Shown: piece after piece, positions 50,738 to 60,917 of the stretch
How positions within the stretch are numbered: the first letter of the stretch is position 1
Layout: every line of letters begins with the position of its first letter
NCBI RefSeq assembly: GCF_001523745.2
Contig: NZ_CP013387.1
Span: forward strand, 2,170,001 to 2,234,000
Reading direction: 5' to 3'
DNA: 64,000 bases
Source of the DNA: Burkholderia mayonis
Lineage (GTDB): Bacteria > Pseudomonadota > Gammaproteobacteria > Burkholderiales > Burkholderiaceae
Notes under the pieces: model-generated
What the model was told of the DNA's origin: nothing
The model's database searches: none
What the model saw: only the letters and a program-made list of their open reading frames with translations
Made by a program: the position numbers and the translations under genes

Positions 50738-51921
50738 TACAATGGCTCCTGCGTCACGGCATGCTCGGCGCTGGCGAGCGACGGCGACTGCGACGAATGG
50801 CGCAGCCGCCGATACAGCGCGATGTATTGCGCGCCCATGCGCGCCCACCCGAATCCCTCCATCAGCTTGCGCGCCGCCTCGCCCATCGCGCGGCACGCTT
50901 CGCGCGAGCGCGCAAGGCGTTCGATCGCCTGCGCGAGCGCGGCCGGATCGTCGGGATCGTCGAGCACGATCCCGCAGTCCTGCGTGATGATCTCCGCGCC
51001 GCCCGCGGTGTGGGCGGTCACGACAGGCAGCCCCGCCGCCATCGCTTCGAGCAGCGACAGGCTCATTGCTTCGTAGCGCGAAGGAAACACATACGCATCG
51101 ACGGACGACATCAGTGTCGGCATGTTCTTGACAAGCCCGAGGAAATGCACGCGCGAATCGATCTTGAGCGTACGCGCCTCGTCCGGATACGGGCTGCCGG
51201 GCAAGTATCCCGCGACTGCGAGATGCACGTCCGGCGGCAGCCGCGTCAGCGCCTTCAGCACGGTGCCGAGGTTCTTGCGCGGCGTGCGCAGATCGCCGAC
51301 GAACAGCAGCATGAATGGTTCGGATGGCAAACCGAATGCAATGCGATCGGGCGCCGCGTTCGCGAACGCCTGCGTGTCGACGCCGTTGTAGATCACGCCG
51401 ATCCGGTCGCCGTCGATGCCGATCCGCTCGATCTCGTCGGCCACCTTCCGCGACACGGCCGTGATCGCGCGCGAGCGGCGGTACGCCCAGCGTTCGAGCA
51501 GCGCATTCGTTCGCGTATAGAGGTACTGATACGCGGACCACAGCCCCTTCGACAAGCCGAACGGGTAGTAGGGGCTCGCGAACCAGCCGCCGTGGACGAA
51601 GTGCGCGGTATTCACGTCGGCGCGCACCCATGAGATGAAGCCGTTGACGTGCAGCACGTCGTACGTATCGCGATGGTTGCGCAGCCACCACCCGCTCTTG
51701 ATCGCGAACACCTGCTGCTTGACGAGGTGCGACGGCCAGAAGCGGCCCACCTTCACCGGAATCCAGCGCACGCGCGCATCCGCGAGCAGTTCCGGTGCGA
51801 CATGCGACGCGACGAGCGTCACCTGATAGTTCTCCTCGAGCGCCGCTCGCGCGATCTCGTAATTGACGCGTCCCTGGCCGTCGTTATGCCGCACGACGTG
51901 CGTGACGATGACGATTCTCAC
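50737..51921 (-). CDS. bceJ: Glycosyltransferase BceJ (GT4)
   Basis: 394 residues starting at GTG 51921, overlapping the polymerase stop by 4 bp (GTGA). GT4 features: RIVIVTHVVRHNDGQGRVNYEIARAA at the N-terminus, LFVGDLRTPRKNLGTVLKAL, and YVFPSRYEAMSLSLLEAMAAGLPVVTAHTAGGAEII (EX7E). Cytoplasmic or membrane-peripheral. It adds one residue of the repeat unit; the donor cannot be read. Position and type match bceJ of the cepacian cluster. Confidence 0.9.
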   Translation of the reverse strand: MRIVIVTHVVRHNDGQGRVNYEIARAALEENYQVTLVASHVAPELLADARVRWIPVKVGRFWPSHLVKQQVFAIKSGWWLRNHRDTYDVLHVNGFISWVRADVNTAHFVHGGWFASPYYPFGLSKGLWSAYQYLYTRTNALLERWAYRRSRAITAVSRKVADEIERIGIDGDRIGVIYNGVDTQAFANAAPDRIAFGLPSEPFMLLFVGDLRTPRKNLGTVLKALTRLPPDVHLAVAGYLPGSPYPDEARTLKIDSRVHFLGLVKNMPTLMSSVDAYVFPSRYEAMSLSLLEAMAAGLPVVTAHTAGGAEIITQDCGIVLDDPDDPAALAQAIERLARSREACRAMGEAARKLMEGFGWARMGAQYIALYRRLRHSSQSPSLASAEHAVTQEPL

Positions 51922-53408
51922 TGGTCGGCTCCCGGAAAACGCGCGGCGCTCGCGCGCTGTTGCTTTTGCCAGTGCGCCGCGGACAAGATCGAAAATATGC
52001 TCATGAACAGCAACAGCCCTCCCGTGCCGATGAACGAATTGGTGAAGACGAGCATCGCGAAGACAGACAAACTGAGACTCAGGCACGCGGCGACGAACTT
52101 GTCGCGGCGCAGCCGGAACGACGCGCGCAGCACGCGGCCGAGCAGCCACACGAGCCCGAACAGATAGAGCAGCGTGCCGGGCCAGCCGAGCACGAACGGC
52201 ACGTTCATCACGCCGCTGTCGAAGCTGCCGTATTTGCCGAGATCGCCGTTGCTGCTCGACAACTTCGTCGACGCGCCGGTCGCGCCGAGCCCTTCGCCCG
52301 CGACGTCGGTAAACGCGGTCTGCGCGAACGTCGCATAGAACTTGTTGCGATCGTCATAGCTGCGGTCATCCTTCAGGTTCGTGATCGATTGCAGGCGCTG
52401 GCCGAGGCGGTCCGCGACGGGACCGACGGTCAAGAGCGGCACGCACAGCGCGGCCAGCACGATCGCGCTGCCGACGATCCGCACGCGCACGCGATTGCTC
52501 GATTTCGCGAGCTGGATCACGAGCGCGATCACCCAGCCGCCCCATGTCGATCGCACGAGACACAGGCAGAACGAGATGAAGCCGGCCGCGCCCGCAATCC
52601 AGCGCACGCGCCCGGTCGCGGCGATCATGAACACGAGCGCGCCCATCATCGCGAACGCGAACGGCCCCGACGAATTCATCGTGCTGAACACACGCACGCC
52701 ATACGGCGCCGGATCGCCCTGCGAACTCATCTGCGCGCCGACCATCCACAGCACGTCCCACTTCGGCATCACGAAGAACTGCACGATGCCGTAAATGCCC
52801 ATCACGAGCATTCCCCAGACGAACGTCGACAGAATCACCTTGCGATACTCAGGGTAGTCGCGCGAATTCACTACGATGTGAAAGCCGATCAGCACCGGGT
52901 AGAGCCAGTTCGCGAGGTCGTAGATGGCGGCAAGCGGCCCGCTCGACACGACGCCGACGAGAAACGCGTACATCAGGCCGGACAGGATCAGCAGCACTGG
53001 CAATCCGCGCCGCTCGGCGAGCACCCTGTAATGGCGCAGCAAGCCGAACCCCGCGATCATCGTGACCGCGAGCGGCGCGATCTGGATCAGGCTCGTCGGC
53101 GTATACGCCCCCTTCGACCAGTCGGCGAGGCGTCGCACCTCGGGACTCAGGAACCACATCCACCACATGAAGCCGACATAGCGCGCCGGACTCGTGAAAT
53201 ACAGCCACAAGCCGGCCGCGATCGCGAGGCACGGAAAACCATACGTCAAGATCGCGCCCTGATGCGCGGCGATCAGCAGTGCGGTGACGGACCACAAGCC
53301 CACCTGCGCGACCCAATGCTTCGGATCGCTCAGTAACTTTCGCCGGCTCGCGACCCGGCCGGATGCGGGAAGGGATAGGGTCGTCACGCTCATCGTCGCC
53401 GCCCTCAT
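51918..53408 (-). CDS. bceI: Polysaccharide polymerase-like membrane protein BceI (Wzy-type)
   Basis: 496 residues, about 11-12 transmembrane segments with a large periplasmic loop (FSTMNSSGPFAFAMMGALVF and a long polar stretch NLKDDRSYDDRNKFYATFAQTAFTDVAGEGLGATGASTKL). The layout is that of an O-antigen ligase/polymerase-family protein. It joins repeat units in the periplasm after flipping. The first residues MRAATMSVTTLSL give a possible second start 5 codons later. The start overlaps the bceH stop by 4 bp. Confidence 0.88.
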   Translation of the reverse strand: MRAATMSVTTLSLPASGRVASRRKLLSDPKHWVAQVGLWSVTALLIAAHQGAILTYGFPCLAIAAGLWLYFTSPARYVGFMWWMWFLSPEVRRLADWSKGAYTPTSLIQIAPLAVTMIAGFGLLRHYRVLAERRGLPVLLILSGLMYAFLVGVVSSGPLAAIYDLANWLYPVLIGFHIVVNSRDYPEYRKVILSTFVWGMLVMGIYGIVQFFVMPKWDVLWMVGAQMSSQGDPAPYGVRVFSTMNSSGPFAFAMMGALVFMIAATGRVRWIAGAAGFISFCLCLVRSTWGGWVIALVIQLAKSSNRVRVRIVGSAIVLAALCVPLLTVGPVADRLGQRLQSITNLKDDRSYDDRNKFYATFAQTAFTDVAGEGLGATGASTKLSSSNGDLGKYGSFDSGVMNVPFVLGWPGTLLYLFGLVWLLGRVLRASFRLRRDKFVAACLSLSLSVFAMLVFTNSFIGTGGLLLFMSIFSILSAAHWQKQQRASAARFPGADQ

Positions 53409-54544
53409 CCGTTCGAGCGCGAACGCGAATCCGCGAACGGCAGTGCAGCCTTCGCCGCCGCATGCGCACGGCGGCGCGTCAACAGATCGCGCGTGATCCG
53501 CATGTGCTGCGCGGCGAATTGCTGCGTCGTCAGATCGCTTTCCTGCAGCCGACGTGCGGCCGCCTGCGCGCGTGCGAGCGCCTGATCGGGCCGCGCGGCG
53601 AGCGCGTCGGCCGCGCGTCGCAGCGCGCTCACGTCGAACGGCTGCACGTAGGTCGCCGTGCCGTGAGGGAAATAATCGCGCAGCCCGCCGACGTCGCTGA
53701 CGATCATCGGCTTGCCGGCCGCCGCCGCCTCGAGCATCACCGTGATGCCCGACGCGTGGTGATTCGGTCGCAGCGGCACGACGATCAGGTCCGCCCAGTC
53801 GTATAGTTCGCGCTGCCTCGCGATGCCCGACACGGATGCGATCTCGACGTTCGGCGCATGCAGCGCACGCGGAATCCGGCGACGCGTCGCGAGACGCACG
53901 TCATAGCGCGCGTCGCCGCCGAACGCAGTGACGAACGTCTTCCAGTCGCGATCGCGATCGTTGCCGATCGCCGCGATGCGCAGCGGCCGATGCGGCGACC
54001 ATGCGTCCGGCATGCGCATCGGGAAATCCTGCGTGTTCAGCCCGTAATACACCTGCAACGCATCGCGCCGCAGATAGCGGCGGCACAGTTCGGCGTTGTC
54101 GCGCGCAAGCGTCGTCAGCACGTCCGCGCGGCCGAGCAGCTTCCGATATGCCCAGCGGCGCACCGCGCCATAGCCGGGCCACTTGTCGAGAAGCCACACG
54201 CTTTGCGCAAGCAGCAGCGGCTTCGCGCCGCGCGCGCCCGACAGCTTCAGCACGAGTGACGCCGCGAGATGCTCATGCTCGGTGTGCGTCCAGATCACAT
54301 CCGAATCGAGCAGCGCGGCCCGGTTGCGCCACGCATGCATCAGATCGAAGCCGAGCACGTATTTCAGCGCGCGGCGGCCGACGCCGACGAGCCGGCTCTC
54401 GCGCGCGTCGTGCGAATACGTCAGTGCGAACTCTTCGGACTCCGCATGGTGATAGCCATACAGGCAGCCGATTTCGTCGCCGTTGCGATAGGTGCGCGGA
54501 TCGGCGCCGTAAAACAGATGAACGTGAACCTTTGTGGCGGTCAT
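53405..54544 (-). CDS. bceH: Glycosyltransferase BceH
   Basis: 379 residues from ATG 54544 (MTATKVHVHLFYGADPRTY). The GT-B/GT4-like donor region is RPLRIAAIGNDRDRDWKTFVTAFG and VVPLRPNHHASGITVMLEAAAAGKPMIVSDVGGLRDY (EX7E-like, with TVMLEAAAAG). The acceptor half is less conserved. It builds the repeat unit. There is a 43-bp gap to the bceG stop. Confidence 0.87.
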   Translation of the reverse strand: MTATKVHVHLFYGADPRTYRNGDEIGCLYGYHHAESEEFALTYSHDARESRLVGVGRRALKYVLGFDLMHAWRNRAALLDSDVIWTHTEHEHLAASLVLKLSGARGAKPLLLAQSVWLLDKWPGYGAVRRWAYRKLLGRADVLTTLARDNAELCRRYLRRDALQVYYGLNTQDFPMRMPDAWSPHRPLRIAAIGNDRDRDWKTFVTAFGGDARYDVRLATRRRIPRALHAPNVEIASVSGIARQRELYDWADLIVVPLRPNHHASGITVMLEAAAAGKPMIVSDVGGLRDYFPHGTATYVQPFDVSALRRAADALAARPDQALARAQAAARRLQESDLTTQQFAAQHMRITRDLLTRRRAHAAAKAALPFADSRSRSNG

Positions 54545-54587
54545 GCGAAAACTCCAGCCCGAATCAAATGAATCTGCAATGCGTCGC

Positions 54588-55535
54588 TCATCGCGCGGCG
54601 CCGACATGCGGCTCGGACGCCATGCGCCGCGCATCGTGCGCACCGCGCCGCACCGCGCGCCAACGCACGCGCATGCTCGCGCCGTTCTTCGCGGCGACGG
54701 TCAGCACGACATGCACGAAGCCCGGATACGCGCGCGTGCCGACGAGCGTCCACCACCACCACGCGATCACGCGCCGCATGGGCGGCAGATGCTCGCGCAA
54801 GGTCAGATGCAGGTTGTACGCGGCGTTCGACAGCGCGGCCATCGACGCGGCGTCGCGCCGATCGTCGTCGAAGCGCTCGGCCGGATAATGGTCCACTGCG
54901 ACGGCCGGGTCGTAGACGAGCTTCCAGCCCGCGCGCTTCACGCACATGCTGAACAACGTGTCGTTGTGTGTCTGCGCTCCCGCGCCGCGCAGACGCATGT
55001 CGAAGCGCAGTCCTTCGATCGCCGCGCGGCGATAGCTCATGTTCGCGCCCTTCAGCGTGTCGACTTCGCGTGCGCCGCCGACGCCCAGATGGTGATTGCC
55101 GATGATCTTGCCCGACACGGTGAGCCGGCCGACGAGCGCCTGCTCGCCGTCGAGCAGCCGGCCTTTCTCGTGCACCCAGTCGCGGCCGCCCACCGCGCCG
55201 ACGCGCGGATCGGCGTCAAATATCGCGCCGATCCGTTCTAGCCAGTCGACGCGCGGCGCGGCATCGTCGTCGGTGATCGCGATCACGTCGCCGCGCGCGG
55301 CGTCGAGGCCGCGATTGAGCGCCGCCACTTGCCCCGGTACGTCGACCGCGACGATCCGCAGTGCAAGCGCGCCGCATACGCCCGGATCGGCGAGCCGCTC
55401 GTGGGTCGCATCGTCGTCGGAGCGCGCGACGACGATCACTTCTTCGGGCGCCACGCGCTGCCGCTGCAACGCGATCAGGCAGCGCGCGAGATCCGCGGGA
55501 CGCCGGTAAGTCGGCACGAGTACGGAAATTTTCAT
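54588..55535 (-). CDS. bceG: Family 2 glycosyltransferase BceG
   Basis: 315 residues from ATG 55535 (MKISVLVPTYRRPADL), with gaggtgacg upstream; two extra residues are possible from 55541. GT-A fold: nucleotide-binding VLVPTYRRPADLARCLIALQRQ, the metal-binding DDDAAPRVDWLE (DXD-like) and late GAGAQTHNDTLFSMCVKRAGWKLVYDP. It ends in a hydrophobic segment (MRRVIAWWWWTLVGTRAYPGFVHVVLTVA) that may tether it to the membrane. Confidence 0.9.
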   Translation of the reverse strand: MKISVLVPTYRRPADLARCLIALQRQRVAPEEVIVVARSDDDATHERLADPGVCGALALRIVAVDVPGQVAALNRGLDAARGDVIAITDDDAAPRVDWLERIGAIFDADPRVGAVGGRDWVHEKGRLLDGEQALVGRLTVSGKIIGNHHLGVGGAREVDTLKGANMSYRRAAIEGLRFDMRLRGAGAQTHNDTLFSMCVKRAGWKLVYDPAVAVDHYPAERFDDDRRDAASMAALSNAAYNLHLTLREHLPPMRRVIAWWWWTLVGTRAYPGFVHVVLTVAAKNGASMRVRWRAVRRGAHDARRMASEPHVGAAR

Positions 55536-55566
55536 CGTCACCTCGTCGATCGAAGCAGGGTCCGCG

Positions 55567-57786
55567 TCACGCGCTCAGATATTCGTGCACGGCCGCATAG
55601 CCGCGGCCGTAGCCGCGGGTGCGCGCCGGCACGCCGTTGAAGATCCCGCCTTGCAACTGCACGCCCGCGGTACGCAGTCGCTTGATCGCATCGCCGATCT
55701 CGCCCTCGGTATGCATGCCGGAGCGCAGCACGAGGAACGTCGAGCCGGCGAGCTCGCCGAAGATCGTCGCGTCGGTGACGGCTAAGATCGGCGGCGAATC
55801 GACGATCACCGCGTCATAGCGCTTCGCGAGGCCGTCGAGGTATTGAGACAGTCGCGGCGACATCAGCAGCTCCGACGGATTCGGCGGACGCGGGCCCGAC
55901 GGGATGAACGACAGCCCCGGCACCGACGTTTCGCGGATCGCCTCTCCGAGCGCGACCTGATCGCTCAGCAGTTCCGACAGACCGTTCTTCACGCCCGTGC
56001 CGAAGTAGCGATCGAGCGAGCCGCGCCGCATGTCGGCGTCGATCAGCAGCACGCGCTTGCCCGAATGTGCGACGAGCGAGGCGAGGTTGACGGCGAGGAA
56101 GCTCTTGCCGACGCCGGGCGTCGGGCTCGTCAGCACGATCACGCGATTCTTTGCGTTCATCAGCGCAAACTGCATCGCGGTACGCAGGCTGCGCAGGCTT
56201 TCGACGCTCGGATCCTTCGGCCGCGCGCACGCGAGGATCGGCCGCACGCGATTGCCCTTGTCGGCGGCGTCGAAGCGCGTCTGCTCGGCGCTCACCGGCA
56301 CGAGGCCGTACAGTGGCAGGTTGAATACGCGCTCGACGCGATCCGGATCCTCGATGCCATGGAACAGGTTGCGGCGCATGAACACGACGCTCGTGCCGAG
56401 GATCAGGCCGAGCAGCGTCGCCGCCGACAGGATCAGTACCTTCTTCGGCTTCACCGGCACGCCCGGGCGCAGCGCCGCGTCGACGAGGCGGATGTTGCCG
56501 CCCGTGCCGGCCTTCTGCACCGACAGCTCCTGTACGCGATTGAGCAGCAGCACGTAGATGTCTTCCGCGACCTTCGCGTTGCGCTGCAGCGCGACCGCCT
56601 TCACTTCGGTCGCCGGCAACCCGCGGAACTTGCCGTCGTACTTCGCGCGCTCCGCCTCGAGCTGCGCGAGCTGCTGCTTCGCCGCGACGACGAGCGGATG
56701 CTCTTCCGTGTAGCGCTGCGAGAGCGCCGCGAGCTGCAGCCGCTGCGCGGCGATCTGCTGCTCGTACTGGACACTGCCTTCGAGATAGACCTTCGCTTCG
56801 TCGCTCGCGTTGATCGAGCCCGACGTGCGCTGATATTCGGTGAGCTCCGCCTCCGCGCGCTCGAGGTCCGATTTCAGGCGCGGCTCCTCATTCTTCAGGA
56901 ATTCGAGCATTTTCGTCGCTTCGGCCTGCTTGCTCGTGATGTGCTGGTGCAGGTACGACTGCGCAAGCGCGTTTGCGATCAGCGCAGTTAGCTCGGGATC
57001 CTTTCCTTCTAGCGAGATCTGGATCACGCCCGTCTGCTTGCCCTGCTCGGCCACTTGAATCGCCGACTGGAATCCGGTGATCGCATCGAGATCGTTCTGC
57101 CGGATCACCGTGAAGCGCGTGCCGGGGCGCGCGACGAGCTTCGACACGCTGATCGTCGCACCGCCACCCTGCTCATTCTCGCCAACCTTGCCGCGCAACA
57201 GCAGGTTGCCGTCCGGATCGGCGAGCGAGTAGTCGCCTCCCGCGCCTGCCGTCAGCGTCAGCTTCTTGCCTTCGAGCGCGGGCGTCACATTGATCGAATC
57301 GACGTCCGCCTCCTCGCCGCCCCATGCATACGACGACAGCCCGAGCCACGGCTTCGCCAGTTGCCCCGGCGTCGCGAGCCGCGCGGCGATCGCGCCGAGA
57401 ATCGGAAATGTGTCCGGCGTGACCGACGAGTTCAGCTTGAACTGCTCGACGACCGGCGCGACGACGCCGCGGCTCTTGATGATCTCGATTTCCGCATCGG
57501 TCGGCGGCGTCGCCGGGCCGCTGTTGATGACGGCGCCCGTCTGCGTCTGCGTGAGCGCTTGCGACGTGTTGTCGCTCGCCTCGACGCGAACCTGCGCGTC
57601 GGCCGAATACACCGGCTTCGCGACATAGCAGTAGAGCCCGGCGAGCGCGATCACGAAAAGCGCGATGCCGAGAAGCAGCCAGATATCGTCGAGAATCACC
57701 TGGATCAACTGGCCCAGGACGACGTCTTCCTCGTCGGTCTTCACCACGAGGTCGGCATAAGGATGTTTCGCTTGCGTATTCACCAT
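55567..57786 (-). CDS. bceF: Bacterial tyrosine kinase / chain-length regulator BceF
   Basis: 739 residues from ATG 57786 (MVNTQAKHPYADL). It is a Wzc-like polysaccharide co-polymerase. The first transmembrane segment (IWLLLGIALFVIALAGLYCYVA) is followed by a periplasmic Wzz domain and coiled coil (about 170-440), then a second TM (VLILSAATLLGLILGTSVVFM) and a cytoplasmic BY-kinase. Walker A is TPGVGKSF (about 557-563), Walker A' LLIDADMRRG and Walker B AVIVDSPP. The C-terminal Tyr cluster is Tyr726, 730 and 736 (RGYGRGYAAVHEYLSA), the autophosphorylation sites acted on by BceD. It controls polymer length and export. Confidence 0.95.
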   Translation of the reverse strand: MVNTQAKHPYADLVVKTDEEDVVLGQLIQVILDDIWLLLGIALFVIALAGLYCYVAKPVYSADAQVRVEASDNTSQALTQTQTGAVINSGPATPPTDAEIEIIKSRGVVAPVVEQFKLNSSVTPDTFPILGAIAARLATPGQLAKPWLGLSSYAWGGEEADVDSINVTPALEGKKLTLTAGAGGDYSLADPDGNLLLRGKVGENEQGGGATISVSKLVARPGTRFTVIRQNDLDAITGFQSAIQVAEQGKQTGVIQISLEGKDPELTALIANALAQSYLHQHITSKQAEATKMLEFLKNEEPRLKSDLERAEAELTEYQRTSGSINASDEAKVYLEGSVQYEQQIAAQRLQLAALSQRYTEEHPLVVAAKQQLAQLEAERAKYDGKFRGLPATEVKAVALQRNAKVAEDIYVLLLNRVQELSVQKAGTGGNIRLVDAALRPGVPVKPKKVLILSAATLLGLILGTSVVFMRRNLFHGIEDPDRVERVFNLPLYGLVPVSAEQTRFDAADKGNRVRPILACARPKDPSVESLRSLRTAMQFALMNAKNRVIVLTSPTPGVGKSFLAVNLASLVAHSGKRVLLIDADMRRGSLDRYFGTGVKNGLSELLSDQVALGEAIRETSVPGLSFIPSGPRPPNPSELLMSPRLSQYLDGLAKRYDAVIVDSPPILAVTDATIFGELAGSTFLVLRSGMHTEGEIGDAIKRLRTAGVQLQGGIFNGVPARTRGYGRGYAAVHEYLSA

Positions 57787-57836
57787 GCATTCCCGCTTGA
57801 GGTTGAGGCGGGCCGCGCGCGACGGCCCGGGACCGA

Positions 57837-59012
57837 TCAGCGCGTGATCTGCTTCATGTAATAAATCGACTGGATCGTCGGAAACACCTGCTGGAGCAGA
57901 CGGTTGAAGCGCACCGACTCGGTCGTGCCGACATAGACGACATCGAGCGGCTTCAGCTGAAAGCGGCTCGACAGCATCAGCGCGTCTGGCTGCGTCATGT
58001 CGAGACGGAAGATGTCGGGCGTATTCGGTTTGTCCTTCAGGTCGCGCAGCACGTAAATCTGGCGCGGGTTCGCGTCGGTATCGAGAATTCCGCCGCCTGC
58101 CGTCAGCGCATCGGCGATCGTCAGGCGGCCCTTGAGCATCGGCACCGTCGCGGGCGTCTTCACTTCGCCCATCACGAACACGCGGCTGTCGCTGCGGTCC
58201 GGCACGTTGACGATATCGCCCGGCTGCAGCATCACGTTCTGCGTGACGTCGCCGCGATCGAGCATTCCATTCGCGTCGAGCTGGTAGAACTTGCCGTCGC
58301 GCGTGAGGCGCACCCGCTGCAGGTCGGCCTCGTTGGTCGAGCCGCCCGAGCGCGTGATCGCGTCGACGAGCGTGATCGGCACGTCGGTGATCGCGAGCGG
58401 ACCGGGCGTCTTCACTTCGCCCGTCACCTGCACCTTCTGACTGCGGTACGACAGCACGCGCACGTCGACCTGCGGGTTCTTCACGTAGCGCGCGAGCCGC
58501 GCGGAGAGTTCGTCGCGCACCTGGCCGACCGTCTTGCCGACCGCCCGAAGGCGGCCGACGAACGGAAAGTAGATCGTGCCGTCCGCGCCCACCGTCTGCC
58601 CGTACGGATCGGCCTGTCCGGGCAGTGCATTCGTATACGGTTGCTGCAGCGCGCCCGCGACCGTCTGCGTCGTGTTGCCGCCGCTCGAGAACGACTGACC
58701 TTGCGGCGTCGTCAGCTCTGGGTGATCCCAGACGGTGACGCCGAGAATGTCCTGCGGCGCGATCCGGTACACGTACTGCGCCGGATCGGTGTAGTTCGAC
58801 GGCGGCAGCGGCTGATCCTTGCGCTGCGCTTCGGCCTGCGAAACGACCAGCTGCGCGGTGATGAGTTGCACGTTGTAGTGCTCGGTCGGTTGCGCATCCT
58901 TGTCTTCGAGGCGCGACGTATCCATATAGTTGCCTGGCGCCATCGAGCACGCCTGCAGCAACGATGCGAACGCGACGGCGAGCGCCATGGGTTTAAGCGA
59001 ACGATTCAGCAT
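57837..59012 (-). CDS. bceE: Polysaccharide export outer-membrane lipoprotein BceE (Wza-type)
   Basis: 391 residues. The signal peptide ends in a lipobox (FASLLQACS, Cys22), so it is an outer-membrane lipoprotein. A Poly_export domain starts YRIAPQDILGVTVWDHPELTTPQGQ, and two SLBB-like repeats follow (VQVTGEVKTPGPLAITDVPITLVDAITRSGG.. and VFVMGEVKTPATVPMLKGRLTIADALTAGGG). It forms the export channel with BceF. The start at 59012 (MLNRS) overlaps the phosphatase stop; ATG 59027 (MVAKD) is an in-frame alternative. Confidence 0.94.
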   Translation of the reverse strand: MLNRSLKPMALAVAFASLLQACSMAPGNYMDTSRLEDKDAQPTEHYNVQLITAQLVVSQAEAQRKDQPLPPSNYTDPAQYVYRIAPQDILGVTVWDHPELTTPQGQSFSSGGNTTQTVAGALQQPYTNALPGQADPYGQTVGADGTIYFPFVGRLRAVGKTVGQVRDELSARLARYVKNPQVDVRVLSYRSQKVQVTGEVKTPGPLAITDVPITLVDAITRSGGSTNEADLQRVRLTRDGKFYQLDANGMLDRGDVTQNVMLQPGDIVNVPDRSDSRVFVMGEVKTPATVPMLKGRLTIADALTAGGGILDTDANPRQIYVLRDLKDKPNTPDIFRLDMTQPDALMLSSRFQLKPLDVVYVGTTESVRFNRLLQQVFPTIQSIYYMKQITR

Positions 59013-59440
59013 ATCTTTTGCAACCATCCTTGAACCAGACGTTCGATCAATGTGTAGCTCTGTCGATAATCGACCTCGGGACCGCCGTAGGGATCGGCGA
59101 TCTCGGTGTCTTCCCATTTGCCGAGCAGATGCACCTTGCCGCGCGCGACCGGATCGAGCGATTCGACGTCGGCGATCTGCCGGCGCTCGGTGACGAGAAC
59201 GAGATCTGCCGCACGCATGAGCGCTCGATTCAAGCGCCGCGAACGGTGCGGCGCGGCGTCGACGCCGCGCTCCGCCAACAGGCGCGACATCGTCGGATCG
59301 ATGCCGTCGCCGTCGTTCGCATCGATGCCCGCCGAGTGGAATGCGAGCGCGGCGCGCGACGCCATCGACTTGAACAGCAGCTCCGCGGCCGGGCTTCGGC
59401 ACACGTTCGCATGGCATACGATCAGAATATTGCGGAACAT
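59006..59440 (-). CDS. bceD: Low-molecular-weight protein-tyrosine phosphatase BceD
   Basis: 144 residues. The P-loop is CHANVCRSPAA (Cys9, Arg15; the usual Gly after the first Cys is replaced but C(X)5R is kept), and the general acid is in ADPYGG near the C-terminus (Asp, Tyr). It dephosphorylates the tyrosines of BceF, completing the phosphorylation cycle that permits polymerisation. It is followed by bceE with a 7-bp overlap and is preceded by bceC with a 20-bp gap. Confidence 0.94.
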   Translation of the reverse strand: MFRNILIVCHANVCRSPAAELLFKSMASRAALAFHSAGIDANDGDGIDPTMSRLLAERGVDAAPHRSRRLNRALMRAADLVLVTERRQIADVESLDPVARGKVHLLGKWEDTEIADPYGGPEVDYRQSYTLIERLVQGWLQKIC

Positions 59441-59460
59441 GGTCGAACTCGCGTTGTCAC

Positions 59461-60873
59461 TCACGCTCTGGCGCGCGCGGCGCGCTTGTCGCTCGCCGCC
59501 GCGCGCGATGCGGCGCCCGGCCGTCCGATCGGGTAATACTCGATGCCGAGCTCGCGCATCGCGATCGGCTCGTACAGGTTGCGTCCGTCGAAAATCACGG
59601 GTGTTTTCCAGCGCTTGCCGAGCGCGACGAAATCCGGGCTCTTGAACGCCTTCCATTCGGTGACGATCACGAGCGCGTCCGCGTCCTGCGCGACTTGCGC
59701 CTCGTCGTCGGCAAACGCTAGTCGCGCGAGCGCGTCCTGACGATCGCCCAAGTCGAGCGCGAGCACACGCTGCGCTTCCGCCTGTGCGACCGGGTCGTAC
59801 GCAGTGACGTGAGCGCCGCGCGACAGCAACTCGGCGATCAGCGCGCGGCTCGGCGCTTCGCGCATGTCGTCGGTGTTCGGCTTGAACGCGAGACCCCAGA
59901 CGCCGAAGCGAAGGCCGGTCAGGTCCTCGCCGAAACGCGCGACGACCTTCTGCGCGAGCACGCGTTTCTGTTCGTCGTTGACGGCCGACACCGCCTGCAG
60001 CACGCGCAGCGCCTGCCCGTGCTCGGCCGCCGTGCGGATCAACGCTTCGACGTCCTTCGGAAAGCAGGAGCCGCCATAGCCGCAGCCCGCATACAAGAAG
60101 TGATAGCCGATCCGCGGATCGGAGCCGATCCCGCGCCGCACTGCTTCGATGTCGGCGCCGAAGCGGTCCGCCAGATTCGCGAGCTCGTTCATGAACGAGA
60201 TGCGCGTCGCGAGCATCGCGTTCGCCGCGTATTTCGTGAACTCCGCCGAGCGCACGTCCATGTACAGCGTGCGCTCGTGATTGCGGTTGAACGGCGCATA
60301 GAGCTTCTTCATCAGCTCGCGCGCGCGCTCGCCGGGCACGTCGTCGTCACAGCCGATCACGATCCGATCCGGCCGCGTGAAGTCCTCGACCGCCGCGCCT
60401 TCCTTCAGGAACTCCGGATTCGACACGACCGAGAACATCGAGTCGTCGCCGCGCGCCTTCAGTTCGTCGGCGACCGCCGCGCGCACGCGCTCGGCCGTGC
60501 CGACGGGCACCGTCGACTTGTCGACGATCACCTTGAAGCCCTTCATGTAGCGGCCGATGTTCCGCGCGGCCGCGAGCACGTATTGGAGATCCGCAGAGCC
60601 GTCCTCGTCGGGCGGCGTGCCGACCGCGATGAATTGCACGTCGCCGTGCGCGACGGCCGCCTCGACATCGGTCGAGAACTGCAGCCGGCCCGCCGCGCGA
60701 TTGCGCGCGATGATCTCGGCAAGGCCCGGCTCGTGTATCGGCACGCCGCCGCCGTTCAGTACGTCGATCTTTTTCCGATCGACGTCGAGACAGAACACAT
60801 CGTGGCCGATGTCGGCGAGACAAGCGCCCGTGACGAGCCCCACATAACCGCTGCCGATGATAGTCAGATTCAT
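59461..60873 (-). CDS. bceC: UDP-glucose 6-dehydrogenase BceC
   Basis: 470 residues. NAD-binding [22 protein letters not shown], the [14 protein letters not shown] stretch, and the catalytic Cys270 in [21 protein letters not shown]. It oxidises UDP-glucose to UDP-glucuronate with two NAD+, giving the acidic sugar of the polymer. The C-terminal tail is basic ([21 protein letters not shown]). It lies between bceD and bceB on the same strand. Confidence 0.97.
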   Translation of the reverse strand: MNLTIIGSGYVGLVTGACLADIGHDVFCLDVDRKKIDVLNGGGVPIHEPGLAEIIARNRAAGRLQFSTDVEAAVAHGDVQFIAVGTPPDEDGSADLQYVLAAARNIGRYMKGFKVIVDKSTVPVGTAERVRAAVADELKARGDDSMFSVVSNPEFLKEGAAVEDFTRPDRIVIGCDDDVPGERARELMKKLYAPFNRNHERTLYMDVRSAEFTKYAANAMLATRISFMNELANLADRFGADIEAVRRGIGSDPRIGYHFLYAGCGYGGSCFPKDVEALIRTAAEHGQALRVLQAVSAVNDEQKRVLAQKVVARFGEDLTGLRFGVWGLAFKPNTDDMREAPSRALIAELLSRGAHVTAYDPVAQAEAQRVLALDLGDRQDALARLAFADDEAQVAQDADALVIVTEWKAFKSPDFVALGKRWKTPVIFDGRNLYEPIAMRELGIEYYPIGRPGAASRAAASDKRAARARA

Positions 60874-60917
60874 CTGTCGAACCTCTTACCCAGTGAGTCG
60901 GAAACGCGTTGCCGCGC